Virus record (IMG/VR): IMGVR_UViG_3300047325_000130
Coordinates: 1-64,000 of that record
Length of the DNA: 64,000 nt
Reading direction: 5' to 3' (one strand)
Origin: a virus
Under the pieces are notes generated by a model, which saw only the letters and a program-made list of their open reading frames with translations, was not told the origin of the DNA and made no database searches. Positions 48,353 to 56,062 of the stretch are shown here, piece after piece (within the stretch, counting starts at the first letter, position 1; every line of letters starts with the position of its first letter). The position numbers and the translations under genes were made by a program.

Positions 48353-49738
48353 TTATACTTGATTAGATCTGGCTCTAACTTCTGCAAAGGTGTGGTCGAC
48401 AAGCAATTCGCCGTTCTTCCAAACCGGCTGCAAGATATCTGCTGCACCGTTCATATCTTCGATCTTGACAGTCTCATACTTATCGTTTTTGCGGATTAAT
48501 GCAAGACGACCCTTTTTGCTGGTCTTACCAGGATCAGTAATCGGGTTCTTAAAGATATCCCGCCATTCACCTTCAATACAAATTGCACTTGCCTTCTGAG
48601 CAAATCTTAGAGTATCTCGATTTACCATTTGGGTAAGTCCGCCGCCCATACCGAGAGCAAGGTTATCGGTAGAGTAGCCCGCATCGTTTAGGTTTTTTAA
48701 AATTACCGGAATGCTTTCTGCTGTAATACCATCACCTTGGATACAACGAACATGGTTAAGTACTTTGTAACCTTTCTTGTTTACAACAGATCCAAACTTG
48801 GCATCTAGTTTGGTAATAACCTCTGTCGGGACAGTATTTGGATCGCCGGAGTCTGGACGTACAACAAGAAGTGCGCCGCTTTCAACAATCTCGGTCTTCA
48901 AACGCTCGCCCCAAATATAATCAATAGCATTCCAAAGGTCGTATGTATCAGACACACATGCTAGCAATGCACCAGGTTTTGCGAATTGATTTAGCATGTT
49001 TTTAAATGCATCAAATTCGCCGTTTCGGCCATAGCTACTAATTGTGCTATGTTCGGAAGCTGGGATAGAAAATCCAGGCATCTCTCCGCCATAGAAGTTC
49101 ATTGCGTACAACAAACCTTCAACAGTATCAGATCCCATGAAGTTTACTAAATGTGCTGCACCACCGATTCCTGCAGACTCGCTACTGGAAACACCACGAG
49201 CACTAAAATCGTGAAGTTTGAAGGCAATCTGCCCTTCTGGATCATCACTGGTTAGCTGCAAACTTTTCATTATCGCTTGTTTGCAAGTCCAACTATTGGT
49301 TGCAACCGTAGTTGGAAACCATACTGCACGCAAAATTGCAGTTTCCATAAAGCTCACTAACCAAGCAAATCCTGGTTCGGTATTAGTGATTTGTACTAAT
49401 ACATTATGACCCGGTATAATAGTACCTTCGGGTACTGCTGTAATAAGCAATGGTAGCTTACCGTTAAGACGTACTGCAATATCCATCCAGCCATCGTAGT
49501 CGAAAATACCCGGACCCATATGACTATCGACAATAAGTTTTGCTTCTTCAACGTCGGCGACCGTAATCGGTGCCATACCTTTTAAAAACATCTGCAGGCC
49601 AAAGAATACAGTGCGGTCCCATTTGCCGCCTCGACTTTCAATATAAGCGGATAGATATTCGGACTTGTTAGGGTACTGCTTGTGATGAGAATATTTGTAA
49701 GAATCTGTCTTCAGAATTGTGTTCTTTAAATTATACAT
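48353..49738 (-). CDS. nadV: nicotinamide phosphoribosyltransferase (NadV/NAMPT)
   Basis: 461 residues. Converts nicotinamide plus PRPP to NMN. Type II phosphoribosyltransferase features are clear: an N-terminal NTILKTDSYKYSHHKQYP, YIESRGGKWDRTVFFG, the HDFSARGVSSSESAGIGGAAH core with the GVSSSESA substrate loop, SIPASEHST, VRPDSGDP binding the PRPP phosphates, and LGMGGGLTQ. Length matches NAMPT (460-490). It follows nadM by 40 bases in the same direction, making a complete two-step route from nicotinamide to NAD+. Confidence 0.96.
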   Translation of the reverse strand: MYNLKNTILKTDSYKYSHHKQYPNKSEYLSAYIESRGGKWDRTVFFGLQMFLKGMAPITVADVEEAKLIVDSHMGPGIFDYDGWMDIAVRLNGKLPLLITAVPEGTIIPGHNVLVQITNTEPGFAWLVSFMETAILRAVWFPTTVATNSWTCKQAIMKSLQLTSDDPEGQIAFKLHDFSARGVSSSESAGIGGAAHLVNFMGSDTVEGLLYAMNFYGGEMPGFSIPASEHSTISSYGRNGEFDAFKNMLNQFAKPGALLACVSDTYDLWNAIDYIWGERLKTEIVESGALLVVRPDSGDPNTVPTEVITKLDAKFGSVVNKKGYKVLNHVRCIQGDGITAESIPVILKNLNDAGYSTDNLALGMGGGLTQMVNRDTLRFAQKASAICIEGEWRDIFKNPITDPGKTSKKGRLALIRKNDKYETVKIEDMNGAADILQPVWKNGELLVDHTFAEVRARSNQV

Positions 49739-49778
49739 TGCAAAAACTCCTTTTGCGGGTTTATCTTAAGGTCTATCC

Positions 49779-50876
49779 TTAAGAATTTATAAAATATTTG
49801 ATTATATCCATATGGTCTTCGAACATCATATCTCGACGAACTTTATGGATAGGAAACCATTTGGCCTTTTCAGCATCATCGCCACCTTTTACGCGAACTA
49901 AGTTTACTTCGTTTGGCAGCTTGATATGAAATGCATGAGTAATAGTTCTACCTCTGGCACTTCGATTTGGCGAATCAAACACGCATTGATTTACAATGCT
50001 TCCACGTAAAACTGGTTCGGGTAATTTAATTGCGGTTTCTTCTCGCAATTCACGCATTGCTGCATCAATAATCCATTCATCCTTATTGATAAATCCTCCG
50101 GGAAGGGCATAAAGTCCTCTGCCCGGAACAGCACGCCGCTTGATAAGTAGAATATGTCCAGACTGTTCTACCAAACAGTCAACAGTTACAAATGTTGGCG
50201 GATAAGGAGAATTAATCCACTGCCGATGATAATCGGTAATGTGTTCATACTCTTCTACAATATATTTGTATCCCTCAGTCTTCATAAACTTTGTGAGAAA
50301 TTCCTTAACACCGGTTGGGATAAGTTTTTGGCAATCCTTATCACCTACATTATGTCCATCAGCGTCTTTTAACCAAAGGTCGCCAATATTGGAGAAATAT
50401 GCCTGACGCATCGGCGTACTGCTGAGTCCGGTTGTATCAGGGACTTCGATATTATCTCCCCATTGCGGGAAGAGTTTTAGGTAATAGCTAGTATGGTCTT
50501 TGCTATGTCCAATAAGAGAAATTTTTGGAAAATTAATCTCATTTTCGCGTTGGTTGTAGATTTTATTGACCGTTTCGTCTACCACTCTTTGAACGGAAGT
50601 AATCCATCCGGTATCATCATATGCGGTATCCTCAACTACTGCAAAATGCACACGATCAAGCTCATCACTACAAAGAGATGATTCAATCATCTTAATTCGT
50701 TCGATTGTGGAAAAAGGATTACGATGGCCTCGTGGCATATTTGCCGAGCCGATGATAATCAATAAATTGTCTGCTTTTTCTAGTGCTCGATGTACAACGC
50801 CGAGATGACCTAAGTGAAAAATTTGAAATCTGCCCATAAACACAGCCAGATCGATAATTTTAACTCGTTTGCTCAT
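49779..50876 (-). CDS. nadM: bifunctional NMN adenylyltransferase/Nudix hydrolase
   Basis: 365 residues. The N-terminal NMNAT domain has MGRFQIFHLGH (HxGH at 21-24), GSANMPRGHRNPF and the GLSSTPMR motif. It makes NAD+ from NMN and ATP. The C-terminal domain has the Nudix box GGFINKDE-x7-RELREE, which in homologues hydrolyses ADP-ribose. Together with nadV it can rebuild NAD+ from nicotinamide, and the Nudix half could remove ADP-ribose made by NAD-depleting defences. A TATAAATA box lies about 50 bases upstream on the minus strand. Confidence 0.95.
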   Translation of the reverse strand: MSKRVKIIDLAVFMGRFQIFHLGHLGVVHRALEKADNLLIIIGSANMPRGHRNPFSTIERIKMIESSLCSDELDRVHFAVVEDTAYDDTGWITSVQRVVDETVNKIYNQRENEINFPKISLIGHSKDHTSYYLKLFPQWGDNIEVPDTTGLSSTPMRQAYFSNIGDLWLKDADGHNVGDKDCQKLIPTGVKEFLTKFMKTEGYKYIVEEYEHITDYHRQWINSPYPPTFVTVDCLVEQSGHILLIKRRAVPGRGLYALPGGFINKDEWIIDAAMRELREETAIKLPEPVLRGSIVNQCVFDSPNRSARGRTITHAFHIKLPNEVNLVRVKGGDDAEKAKWFPIHKVRRDMMFEDHMDIIKYFINS

Positions 50877-50927
50877 TGTAATAGTGCTCCACTATTGATG
50901 TCTAAGAAAGTCTATCTTTCTATGTTG

Positions 50928-50935
50928 TATTTATA
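50928..50935 (-). promoter_or_regulatory. T4 late promoter consensus TATAAATA before nadM
   Basis: Exact minus-strand TATAAATA, 51 bases before the nadM ATG. Late-type expression of an NAD salvage operon would be unexpected if it is an early counter-defence, so an unseen early promoter may also exist. Confidence 0.5.
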
Positions 50936-51000
50936 GTATCATGTAGCATTAAATGCAAATATAATAAAAAATTATTTTATCTGATTTGATCTGCCTCGGG

Positions 51001-51291
51001 CTATGTCAATGCGGGTTCGCGGGGAATTATGGTAATATCACTCCCCTTATAAGGGCCATCCAGAAGAACTGCCCTGTACCAGTTACACATACGGTCGTGA
51101 AATGTTAGAGGCATGACCCGCACCATGCATCCGTCGAGCGTGTCATATTCCGGCCCCAGCGCGAACTCTTTTCCAACATGATCTTCAGAAACGATGGGCT
51201 CTTCTGGCCACGGCAGGGTGTTGTCTAGCCGCCCGTATTTGTCGATCATGATGTTATCTATGGCACACTTCAGGGACTGTATGATGTTCAT
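51001..51291 (-). CDS. hypothetical protein in the G+C-rich block
   Basis: A 96-residue protein starting MNIIQSLKCAIDNIMIDKYG and ending PREPALT. The centre (EFALGPEYDTLDGCMVRVMP; WYRAVLLDGPYKGSDI) looks like a small beta-barrel. No family recognised. An in-frame TTG at 51333 is possible but overlaps the preceding gene. Base composition differs from the surrounding A+T-rich genes and is shared with the next four minus-strand features. Confidence 0.5.
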   Translation of the reverse strand: MNIIQSLKCAIDNIMIDKYGRLDNTLPWPEEPIVSEDHVGKEFALGPEYDTLDGCMVRVMPLTFHDRMCNWYRAVLLDGPYKGSDITIIPREPALT

Positions 51292-51311
51292 TTGATCTAT
51301 ATAGCTACTAG

Positions 51312-51631
51312 TTAAGAAAATTCGTATGGGCAAAGATCATATGCGCCTTTGCCCGGCGTCGCCTTATCATCGAAGCCTTCATGGCGTCGCCAGTTTTCGC
51401 CGCGACAAGTGATGACCATAAGCATTTCTTCCGGCCTCACCTCACGGTGGTATTCATCAAGGATTTTTGTGCAGGGTTGCGACCAGGAATACCCAATCCG
51501 AAAGCTCTTTGTGGCGGTTATCAACGTAGGGCAAACGCCCATCCCGCGCTGCTTTTGCCAATATGTTCGCTTGTATCGCCGCGCCCGCAACAGTCGCAGA
51601 CGTTTTCGTGTAGATAGTAATTCGTTCCCAT
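51312..51631 (-). pseudogene. MGTNYY-type phage protein, two frameshifts
   Basis: Starts at the ATG at 51631 with GGAG upstream: MGTNYYLHENVCDCCGRGD, then HIGKSSAGWAFA. This is the recognisable start of a phage family with a CxxC-type zinc site and the HIGKSSAGW motif. The frame then shifts +1 near a CCC run (about 51539) to give VDNRHKELSDWVF, and +1 again at an AAAAA run (about 51470) to give LDEYHREVRPEEML through to KGAYDLCPYEFS. Both lesions are consistent with one extra base in a homopolymer, so base errors are as likely as decay. Confidence 0.8.
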
Positions 51632-51659
51632 TTTTGGCTCCGGGGGTTAAGTTGAGTGG

Positions 51660-51878
51660 TTAAGGCAGCAGCCATGAATCATCTGAACCGAGACCCATAG
51701 CAATATTTAATTCAGCTTGGATTGCTCGCTCAGCGAAACTTTCGTCATATTCTCTAGTTGTACGTTGAGGCTCTCCATTTCCACCGTGTTTGGCGTTGAT
51801 GTGTTGCTTGCAGTCGTTAATTTGTTTGAAATATTTTCCGCAGCGGGGGCAGGTACAGGTTTTGTCTGTCTGGCTCAT
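51660..51878 (-). CDS. C2H2 zinc-finger protein
   Basis: A 72-residue protein with a classical finger CPRCGKYFKQINDCKQHINAKH at about 10-31 (quoted in two parts in families as C-x2-C-x12-H-x4-H), then an acidic helical tail ending DDSWLLP. Likely nucleic-acid binding. The start overlaps the previous gene by four bases (ATGA). Confidence 0.7.
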   Translation of the reverse strand: MSQTDKTCTCPRCGKYFKQINDCKQHINAKHGGNGEPQRTTREYDESFAERAIQAELNIAMGLGSDDSWLLP

Positions 51879-52123
51879 AGGTCGAGGTCTTCCAGGGTGA
51901 GGTTTGGGTGGATGGTGCGGCCAGTTTTGGTGAAGTGGGAGATTTGGTTAGGGGAATAGGTTGGGAAGCTGGGCGTCGCAGACGCATGGGCTGGAGGTGG
52001 TGGGGTGAGGAGTTTGCGGAGTGTGGCCTCCGCTGTGTCGCGTTTGAGGGAAAGTTCTCGGCCGGATGGGAGGGTTACTACCAGCTCGCCTTGGAGGCCG
52101 AGGGAAACGAGGAGGGCAGTCAT
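51875..52123 (-). CDS. hypothetical protein with Pro-rich linker
   Basis: 82 residues. MTALLVSLGLQGELVVTLPS suggests a small beta domain, then AEATLRKLLTPPPPAHA, and a polar tail ending LTLEDLDL. Ribosome-binding site CAGGAG eight bases upstream. G+C-rich codon use. Overlaps the zinc-finger gene by four bases. An overlapping plus-strand frame (51908-52141) is a shadow. Confidence 0.6.
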   Translation of the reverse strand: MTALLVSLGLQGELVVTLPSGRELSLKRDTAEATLRKLLTPPPPAHASATPSFPTYSPNQISHFTKTGRTIHPNLTLEDLDL

Positions 52124-52189
52124 TGGGGTTCTCCTGGTTGATGGTCAAGGAGGTTTTGGAGGAGGTTGGCGATATCGAGGGCGGTGACA
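52120..52189 (-). pseudogene. truncated 3' end of a G+C-rich gene
   Basis: A frame reading VTALDIANLLQNLLDHQPGE to a TGA overlapping the next ATG, with no start codon. It begins abruptly at the stop of the A+T-rich gene 52190-52519. I read it as the cut end of a gene from the donor of the 51.0-52.2 kb block. Confidence 0.45.
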
Positions 52190-52519
52190 TTATCTAAATA
52201 AAAAATAATTGTTTAATAGCCCATTGATATTGTCGGCACCTGCGTTATTAGCACTATGTACTTTAAATGAAAAATTATCAGGCATGCTGTTTGTATCAAG
52301 GTCAAGATTAACAAGGTACTTAGCAAAATCAAATCCGCTTGGAACATGACCATTTAAATCTTCGCCCAAATCATGATCAAACGAAACTTCAATTGGCCAA
52401 CCGCGAACAGATATCAATGCCACTGCTTCGTTCATAGACCTGCATACTACCCAATTGATGTCATTTGGATATGTCCATTTTGGATCACGAATATCGTCAA
52501 GAAATAAACGGTAAGTCAT
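52190..52519 (-). CDS. cyclic-phosphate processing receiver domain (cPP_Rec) protein
   Basis: A 109-residue receiver-like protein. YRLFLDDIRDPKWTYP at the N-terminus, WVVCRSMNEAVALI, then VSFDHDLGED and a late FKVHSANNAGADNINGLL match the cyclic-phosphate processing receiver family, proposed to act on RNA or nucleotide cyclic phosphates. Asp residues in LDDIRDP and the DHDLG motif would bind metal. I start at the ATG at 52519 with AAGGAGATAAT, not at an in-frame upstream codon. Found often near phage RNA-repair genes. Confidence 0.8.
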   Translation of the reverse strand: MTYRLFLDDIRDPKWTYPNDINWVVCRSMNEAVALISVRGWPIEVSFDHDLGEDLNGHVPSGFDFAKYLVNLDLDTNSMPDNFSFKVHSANNAGADNINGLLNNYFLFR

Positions 52520-52520
52520 A

Positions 52521-52640
52521 TTATCTCCTTTTAGTTTTGCCTTGCAATACAACTTTTGCTACAGTAATTACTATAGACAACGTTGCTAATCCTGCTCCAA
52601 TATATGCATAATTAAGAAGTTCTTGAATTGCCGCCGCCAT
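52521..52640 (-). CDS. small single-pass membrane protein, 39 residues
   Basis: MAAAIQELLNYAYIGAGLAT then LSIVITVAKVVLQGKTKRR: one hydrophobic helix (about 11-33) followed by a positive tail, giving N-out/C-in topology. Strong AAAGGAGAA ribosome-binding site. Its stop codon overlaps the ribosome-binding site of the cPP_Rec gene. Too small for homology by eye; could be a small holin or regulator. Confidence 0.6.
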   Translation of the reverse strand: MAAAIQELLNYAYIGAGLATLSIVITVAKVVLQGKTKRR

Positions 52641-52729
52641 TTAATTCTCCTTTAATTTTTTAACATGTTTTTGGTTCAATTGCAAACAAAATACGTCCTG
52701 TATTTTTATTATGTCTGCGACTTTATTTT

Positions 52730-52942
52730 TCACACTTCACCTACATCGTGCAGCAAACGATCTGAGGCTTGAATTTTGTTTTTAGTTACATTTGCGCGCA
52801 TACGAGAAAGGTCATTGCCCAATGATTTGGCTTCGTCTAAATCTTCCGGCTTCAAACGTCCTCCGAGAGCTTTCAAAATAAGACGAAGCTCGGCAGTATC
52901 AACGTTAAGCGACCAAATCTCTTTCATACCAACTTCAGCCAT
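52730..52942 (-). CDS. small helical hypothetical protein
   Basis: A 70-residue protein. LNVDTAELRLILKALGGRLK then EDLDEAKSLGNDLSRMRANV suggests two or three amphipathic helices. Starts three bases after the upstream stop with a GGAGG ribosome-binding site inside the end of that gene. Unknown function. Confidence 0.65.
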   Translation of the reverse strand: MAEVGMKEIWSLNVDTAELRLILKALGGRLKPEDLDEAKSLGNDLSRMRANVTKNKIQASDRLLHDVGEV

Positions 52943-52945
52943 TTC

Positions 52946-54082
52946 CTAAGCCTCCAAAAATTTGCAACGTGTAACCAGCGTGCTTTTTACACCGCGGAAC
53001 TCATCGTGCTTCTTAACCGTACCTTTTAGCACTGCGGTTGTTCCATCCGCCGGCCCATTGGACGTAGTAGCAAACCAAGTCAAAACGTTTTGATTTTCAT
53101 CCTCGAACTTCCAAAGAATGCTTCCGGTGTCGAGAGGTTTACGAAGAAGCACCGTTACTTGTACTTCGATTTTATCACCAATCTTACCAATAAAATCAGA
53201 TACGTTAGTTTGCTTTGGTGCAGCATTTTTCTGGTTCATCATGTAAACGCCTACAATGCTTGCCGCAAGTCCAACTGACCGATTGGTAATAAATTCGGCA
53301 TCAGCAATAACACTGATATTATGCTCATAATCGTTCTTATCTTGTTTATCTGCAATCTGCTGAGCCCATTCAATTGCAGAAGCTGCAACGGCTTGATCTT
53401 CGGGGAGAATCTCTAGTTTAACAAAATCCTCAAATCTAGAATAGTAAAAATCAATTGCCATATCTGAGGTTGAGCGCATTCCGGTTTCAGTAGCCTTTTT
53501 ACGAGAAACCCAACCATATTTGCGGACAATTGCCGCGGTACATGCGGTGAATTTTTCCATATCGATTGTCGGAAAGTTTGGGGTAAAGGACTGTGCTGTA
53601 TGTAGTTTAGAAACGTCCTCCTGCATTTGACTAATAATTACAGCCAAGCGAGCCATTTTAGCAGGATCGTGTCCGGCACCAATAAAATCATTTAAACAAG
53701 TTTTGCCGACCTGTTTATAAGTGGTTTCGTTCCGCAATACATATGTGTTACGGCGAAACCGATTTACATGGCAATGTTCGCATACCGGATCCTCAGTCCG
53801 GAAATTTTCCGGAACGGTTTCGCACGGCATGCACCTGACAATATTACCTGTATCATGTGTATGATCAATTGTTGCAACAAAGTCCCAACCATTAATTTTG
53901 AATGCAGGGGTATCGATGTAAATTTTAAAAAATTCGCCTTTTGCAGGGCTAATTATGCGTGCAGAAACAATATATTGGATGTGATCAAACCCAAGCTTAA
54001 CAGACTTGCGGTCCACTTTAAGCATAAGAGTCTTGAATTTCATCAGATTTGACGCTGGAATTTCAAACTCAAAACGGCTCAT
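52946..54082 (-). CDS. hypothetical protein with zinc-binding N-terminal region
   Basis: A 378-residue protein. Cysteines at RCMPCE, VCEHCHVNRFRR and VGKTCLNDFIG form a likely zinc knuckle near residues 82-128. The middle is helical. The C-terminal 100 residues (GDKIEVQVTVLLRKPL; TAVLKGTVKKHDEFRGVKST) look like an OB fold. I know similar proteins in many phage early regions, presumably DNA- or RNA-binding, but no named family. Ribosome-binding site AGGAGC. A sigma70-like promoter lies directly upstream. Confidence 0.7.
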   Translation of the reverse strand: MSRFEFEIPASNLMKFKTLMLKVDRKSVKLGFDHIQYIVSARIISPAKGEFFKIYIDTPAFKINGWDFVATIDHTHDTGNIVRCMPCETVPENFRTEDPVCEHCHVNRFRRNTYVLRNETTYKQVGKTCLNDFIGAGHDPAKMARLAVIISQMQEDVSKLHTAQSFTPNFPTIDMEKFTACTAAIVRKYGWVSRKKATETGMRSTSDMAIDFYYSRFEDFVKLEILPEDQAVAASAIEWAQQIADKQDKNDYEHNISVIADAEFITNRSVGLAASIVGVYMMNQKNAAPKQTNVSDFIGKIGDKIEVQVTVLLRKPLDTGSILWKFEDENQNVLTWFATTSNGPADGTTAVLKGTVKKHDEFRGVKSTLVTRCKFLEA

Positions 54083-54106
54083 TTTCTGCTCCTATATCGT
54101 CCGCGT

Positions 54107-54134
54107 ATAATAGCATATTGCAGCCAAAAGTCAA
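54107..54134 (-). promoter_or_regulatory. sigma70-like early promoter with extended -35
   Basis: Minus-strand TTTGGTTGACT (the -35 TTGACT at 54134-54129) and -10 TATTAT (54112-54107), 16-base spacer, about 25 bases before the ATG at 54082. Confidence 0.7.
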
Positions 54135-54158
54135 CCAAATTTTGAACTATTTTTAAGC

Positions 54159-54443
54159 CTACAACTGCTTTTTAGGTTCGTATGCTATTGCAAGCTTTCC
54201 GGATTTTGTGCGTTCTGTTCCATAACCAATGATTTCGCCGGTATTACCGCCGATGCGAATTATAACATTGGTATCGGCATGTGCAACGCTAATTACTTGC
54301 GTTTGTCCGGTAATATACGTTCTATTCCCGCTAGCAGTATCAAACTCACGAATTGCCATCGCAACTTTTTTGCCAAAAGTTGGATCTCTCTCGATCTCAT
54401 CGAGGCGATCCAATAGAATAACTAAAGATGCATTAAAACCCAT
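54159..54443 (-). CDS. phage hypothetical protein (MGFNASLVI family)
   Basis: 94 residues: MGFNASLVILLDRLDEIERD then FGKKVAMAIREFD, and a C-terminal beta part (TQVISVAHADTNVIIRIGGN). It is a recurrent small phage protein of unknown function in my memory; no catalytic motif. Ends before the promoter at 54107. Confidence 0.65.
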   Translation of the reverse strand: MGFNASLVILLDRLDEIERDPTFGKKVAMAIREFDTASGNRTYITGQTQVISVAHADTNVIIRIGGNTGEIIGYGTERTKSGKLAIAYEPKKQL

Positions 54444-54504
54444 TGTAAAACTCCTATTTTATCGCACTTGCGAATTTGGACAATGTTTGAACTTTTTATT
54501 TAGG

Positions 54505-54849
54505 TTATGCTCCGGCCATTTCGCGTATATCGCTATTCAAAGTAGGTTTCAGTTGCGAAATAAGCTGCCGCTCAATTTTATGTGCAGGAGCTTTACCTCT
54601 CACAGTATCAAGTACTACAAAAGTAAAAGCTTCTGGACCATGCTCGCGTATAGCAACGCAAAGAGACCAATTCTTGTCTTCATTTATAGCGCGCCCAACA
54701 TGTTTAGCAAAGCGTCTACGGACACTTGCATCAATGCCGCCGTCTTTATGCGTTATGCCAATATAAAAATCCCCGTTTGGTGCTTCAAGCTGATAGATAA
54801 TGTGGGTTCTATCGGAGCGTTTTTTGCGGGGTTTAGCTTGCTTGTCCAT
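54505..54849 (-). CDS. GIY-YIG-type nuclease domain protein
   Basis: 114 residues. The GIY-YIG pattern is HIIYQLEAPNGDFYIGITHK at 18-37, followed by SVRRRFAKHV (catalytic Arg), NWSLCVAIREHG, and IERQLISQLKPTLN, where the Glu binds metal. No additional DNA-binding module beyond a basic N-terminus (KQAKPRKKRSDR), so it is a compact endonuclease, perhaps homing-like or repair. The ATG at 54849 follows the -10 box by five bases, implying a leaderless message. Confidence 0.8.
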   Translation of the reverse strand: MDKQAKPRKKRSDRTHIIYQLEAPNGDFYIGITHKDGGIDASVRRRFAKHVGRAINEDKNWSLCVAIREHGPEAFTFVVLDTVRGKAPAHKIERQLISQLKPTLNSDIREMAGA

Positions 54850-54854
54850 TCCGT

Positions 54855-54882
54855 ATAATAACATATTGCAGTCAAACGTCAA
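54855..54882 (-). promoter_or_regulatory. sigma70-like early promoter with extended -35
   Basis: Minus-strand TTTGGTTGACG (-35 at 54882-54877), -10 TATTAT (54860-54855), 16-base spacer. Transcription is expected to start at or next to the ATG of the GIY-YIG gene. Confidence 0.65.
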
Positions 54883-54937
54883 CCAAAAAAACGTCCAATT
54901 TTCTCACAAAATTTCGATATTTTGAATGTTTTTTTGG

Positions 54938-54965
54938 TTGACAGGACGAAAATCCATGTTAAAAT
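54938..54965 (+). promoter_or_regulatory. sigma70-like early promoter with extended -35
   Basis: TTTTGGTTGACA, -35 at 54938-54943 and -10 TAAAAT at 54960-54965, 16-base spacer. Divergent from the promoter at 54855-54882. The gene follows at 54987 with TTGGAG as ribosome-binding site. Confidence 0.7.
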
Positions 54966-54986
54966 CCAAGCCTTGGAGAACTAAAA

Positions 54987-55423
54987 ATGCCATCTATTTT
55001 ACGCGATGATCAGCTAATACAAAAGCTTAAAATTCAGTTAAGGGCACAAGATAGTTATATAGCGTTTAAAAGCGCACAGAGCACCGTACAAGTGCGCGAA
55101 GTGCTTTTATGGTATAGTGACTACGCTATTGTTGCAGGTACTGTAGCAGACGATTTTCCAAGTGTTGGACCTGCAAATCCGGACGGTGATTGCTTAATTT
55201 GTGTGCCGTTTATGGATATTTTGACGATTTTAACGTCTATCGAATACAGAAATTTAGTATTGATATATCTGTTGAAACAGCTGAAGAGATTTGCCAAGAG
55301 TTTTGGAAGAGCGAATTATTTTTTAATTTACCGCCTATGCCTTGTGCTAAAGCAGTTCTTCCTCACCTTATAATGCATTTTTTGGTTGACTGTGGACAAA
55401 ATGGTGCTAGTGTCCGAGCGTAA
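54987..55423 (+). pseudogene. hypothetical early protein, one-base frameshift
   Basis: The first frame encodes MPSILRDDQLIQKLKIQL to about NPDGDCLI. A -1 shift near 55190-55205 gives YGYFDDFNVYRIQKFSID, then AEEICQEFWKSELFF to the stop at 55423. Both halves are protein-like and the second halves of the original frames are not (SIEYRNLVLIYLLKQL). Joined, it is about 145 residues. Family unknown. Clear promoter and ribosome-binding site upstream. Confidence 0.65.
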
Positions 55424-55469
55424 TTGAAATAAAAACAAATAACAATTTAGCATTTTGGTTATTTTTTGG

Positions 55470-55498
55470 TTGACCAATATGTCCAAAACTGCTAAATT
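55470..55498 (+). promoter_or_regulatory. sigma70-like early promoter with extended -35
   Basis: TTTTTTGGTTGACC, -35 at 55470-55475 and -10 TAAATT at 55493-55498, 17-base spacer, before the DNA-binding-like gene at 55551. Confidence 0.6.
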
Positions 55499-55550
55499 GG
55501 ACTTGTAAGACGTGCTTAAAACTTTCAAAACTTTTAAAAAGGAAAATCAT

Positions 55551-56006
55551 ATGTCGACTGATAAAAAGCTTTTTACGATTGCTGGTACTTCCGTTCATGA
55601 AGGTAAGCTGAGTGTTCGTGTTGCAACCGGTAAGATTTCTGTACGCGAAGGTGTGTTGCGCCGGAATGATCATACCGAAATTAAACTTTTTGAATTGCCG
55701 CAGCCGATGACGCGCGCGGATGCTGCTGCGTATATCGAAACGCTGAATGGTAACTTCCCTGCACCTGCTCCGAAGCCCGCAAAGGCGAAAAAGGAGAAGA
55801 TTGCAAAGGAGAAGAAGGAGAAGCTCGCAAAGCCTGCGAAGATTGAAGCGAAGGCAGTTAAGGCCGAAGTTGTCGAAGCGCCGCCGGCGCCCCTTGCACT
55901 AACTCCGGAGCAGAAGATTGCGGCGAAGCGCGAGCGTGATGCTGCTCGTAAGCGTGAGCAGCGTGCAAAGGCTAAAGAAGCTAAGGCGGAGGCTATTGCT
56001 GCTTAA
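55551..56006 (+). CDS. nucleoid-protein-like basic protein with H1-type tail
   Basis: 151 residues. The N-terminal domain (about 8-66; FTIAGTSVHEGKLSVRVATG; NDHTEIKLFELPQPMT) is shared with the protein at 56596. The C-terminus (70-151) is Ala/Lys/Pro/Glu-rich (KPAKAKKEKIAKEKKEKLAK; RDAARKREQRAKAKEAKAEA), like histone H1 or bacterial HU/AlgP tails that coat DNA. Starts at the ATG at 55551 with AAAAGGAAAA upstream. Codon use is G+C-richer than neighbours, typical of highly expressed or Ala-rich tails. Likely binds DNA; function inferred. Confidence 0.75.
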   Translation: MSTDKKLFTIAGTSVHEGKLSVRVATGKISVREGVLRRNDHTEIKLFELPQPMTRADAAAYIETLNGNFPAPAPKPAKAKKEKIAKEKKEKLAKPAKIEAKAVKAEVVEAPPAPLALTPEQKIAAKRERDAARKREQRAKAKEAKAEAIAA

Positions 56007-56034
56007 AATACGCAAACAAACCTAAGGTTTTTAG

Positions 56035-56062
56035 AAAATGCTCCGTAATTACGGAGCATTTT
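56035..56062 (+). terminator. rho-independent terminator
   Basis: A perfect 28-bp palindrome AAAATGCTCCGTAA/TTACGGAGCATTTT, 28 bases after the stop at 56006. Confidence 0.85.

Noticed and set aside
51717-52187. Plus-strand frames at 51717-51959, 51908-52141 and 52005-52187, and minus-strand 51948-52190 (Pro/Ser-rich)
   Set aside because: Overlap the coupled minus-strand genes in the G+C-rich block, and composition is that of out-of-frame reading.
55386-55413. Another GGTTGAC promoter
   Set aside because: The -35 is present (TTTGGTTGACT) but no acceptable -10 follows and it lies inside the frameshifted gene.
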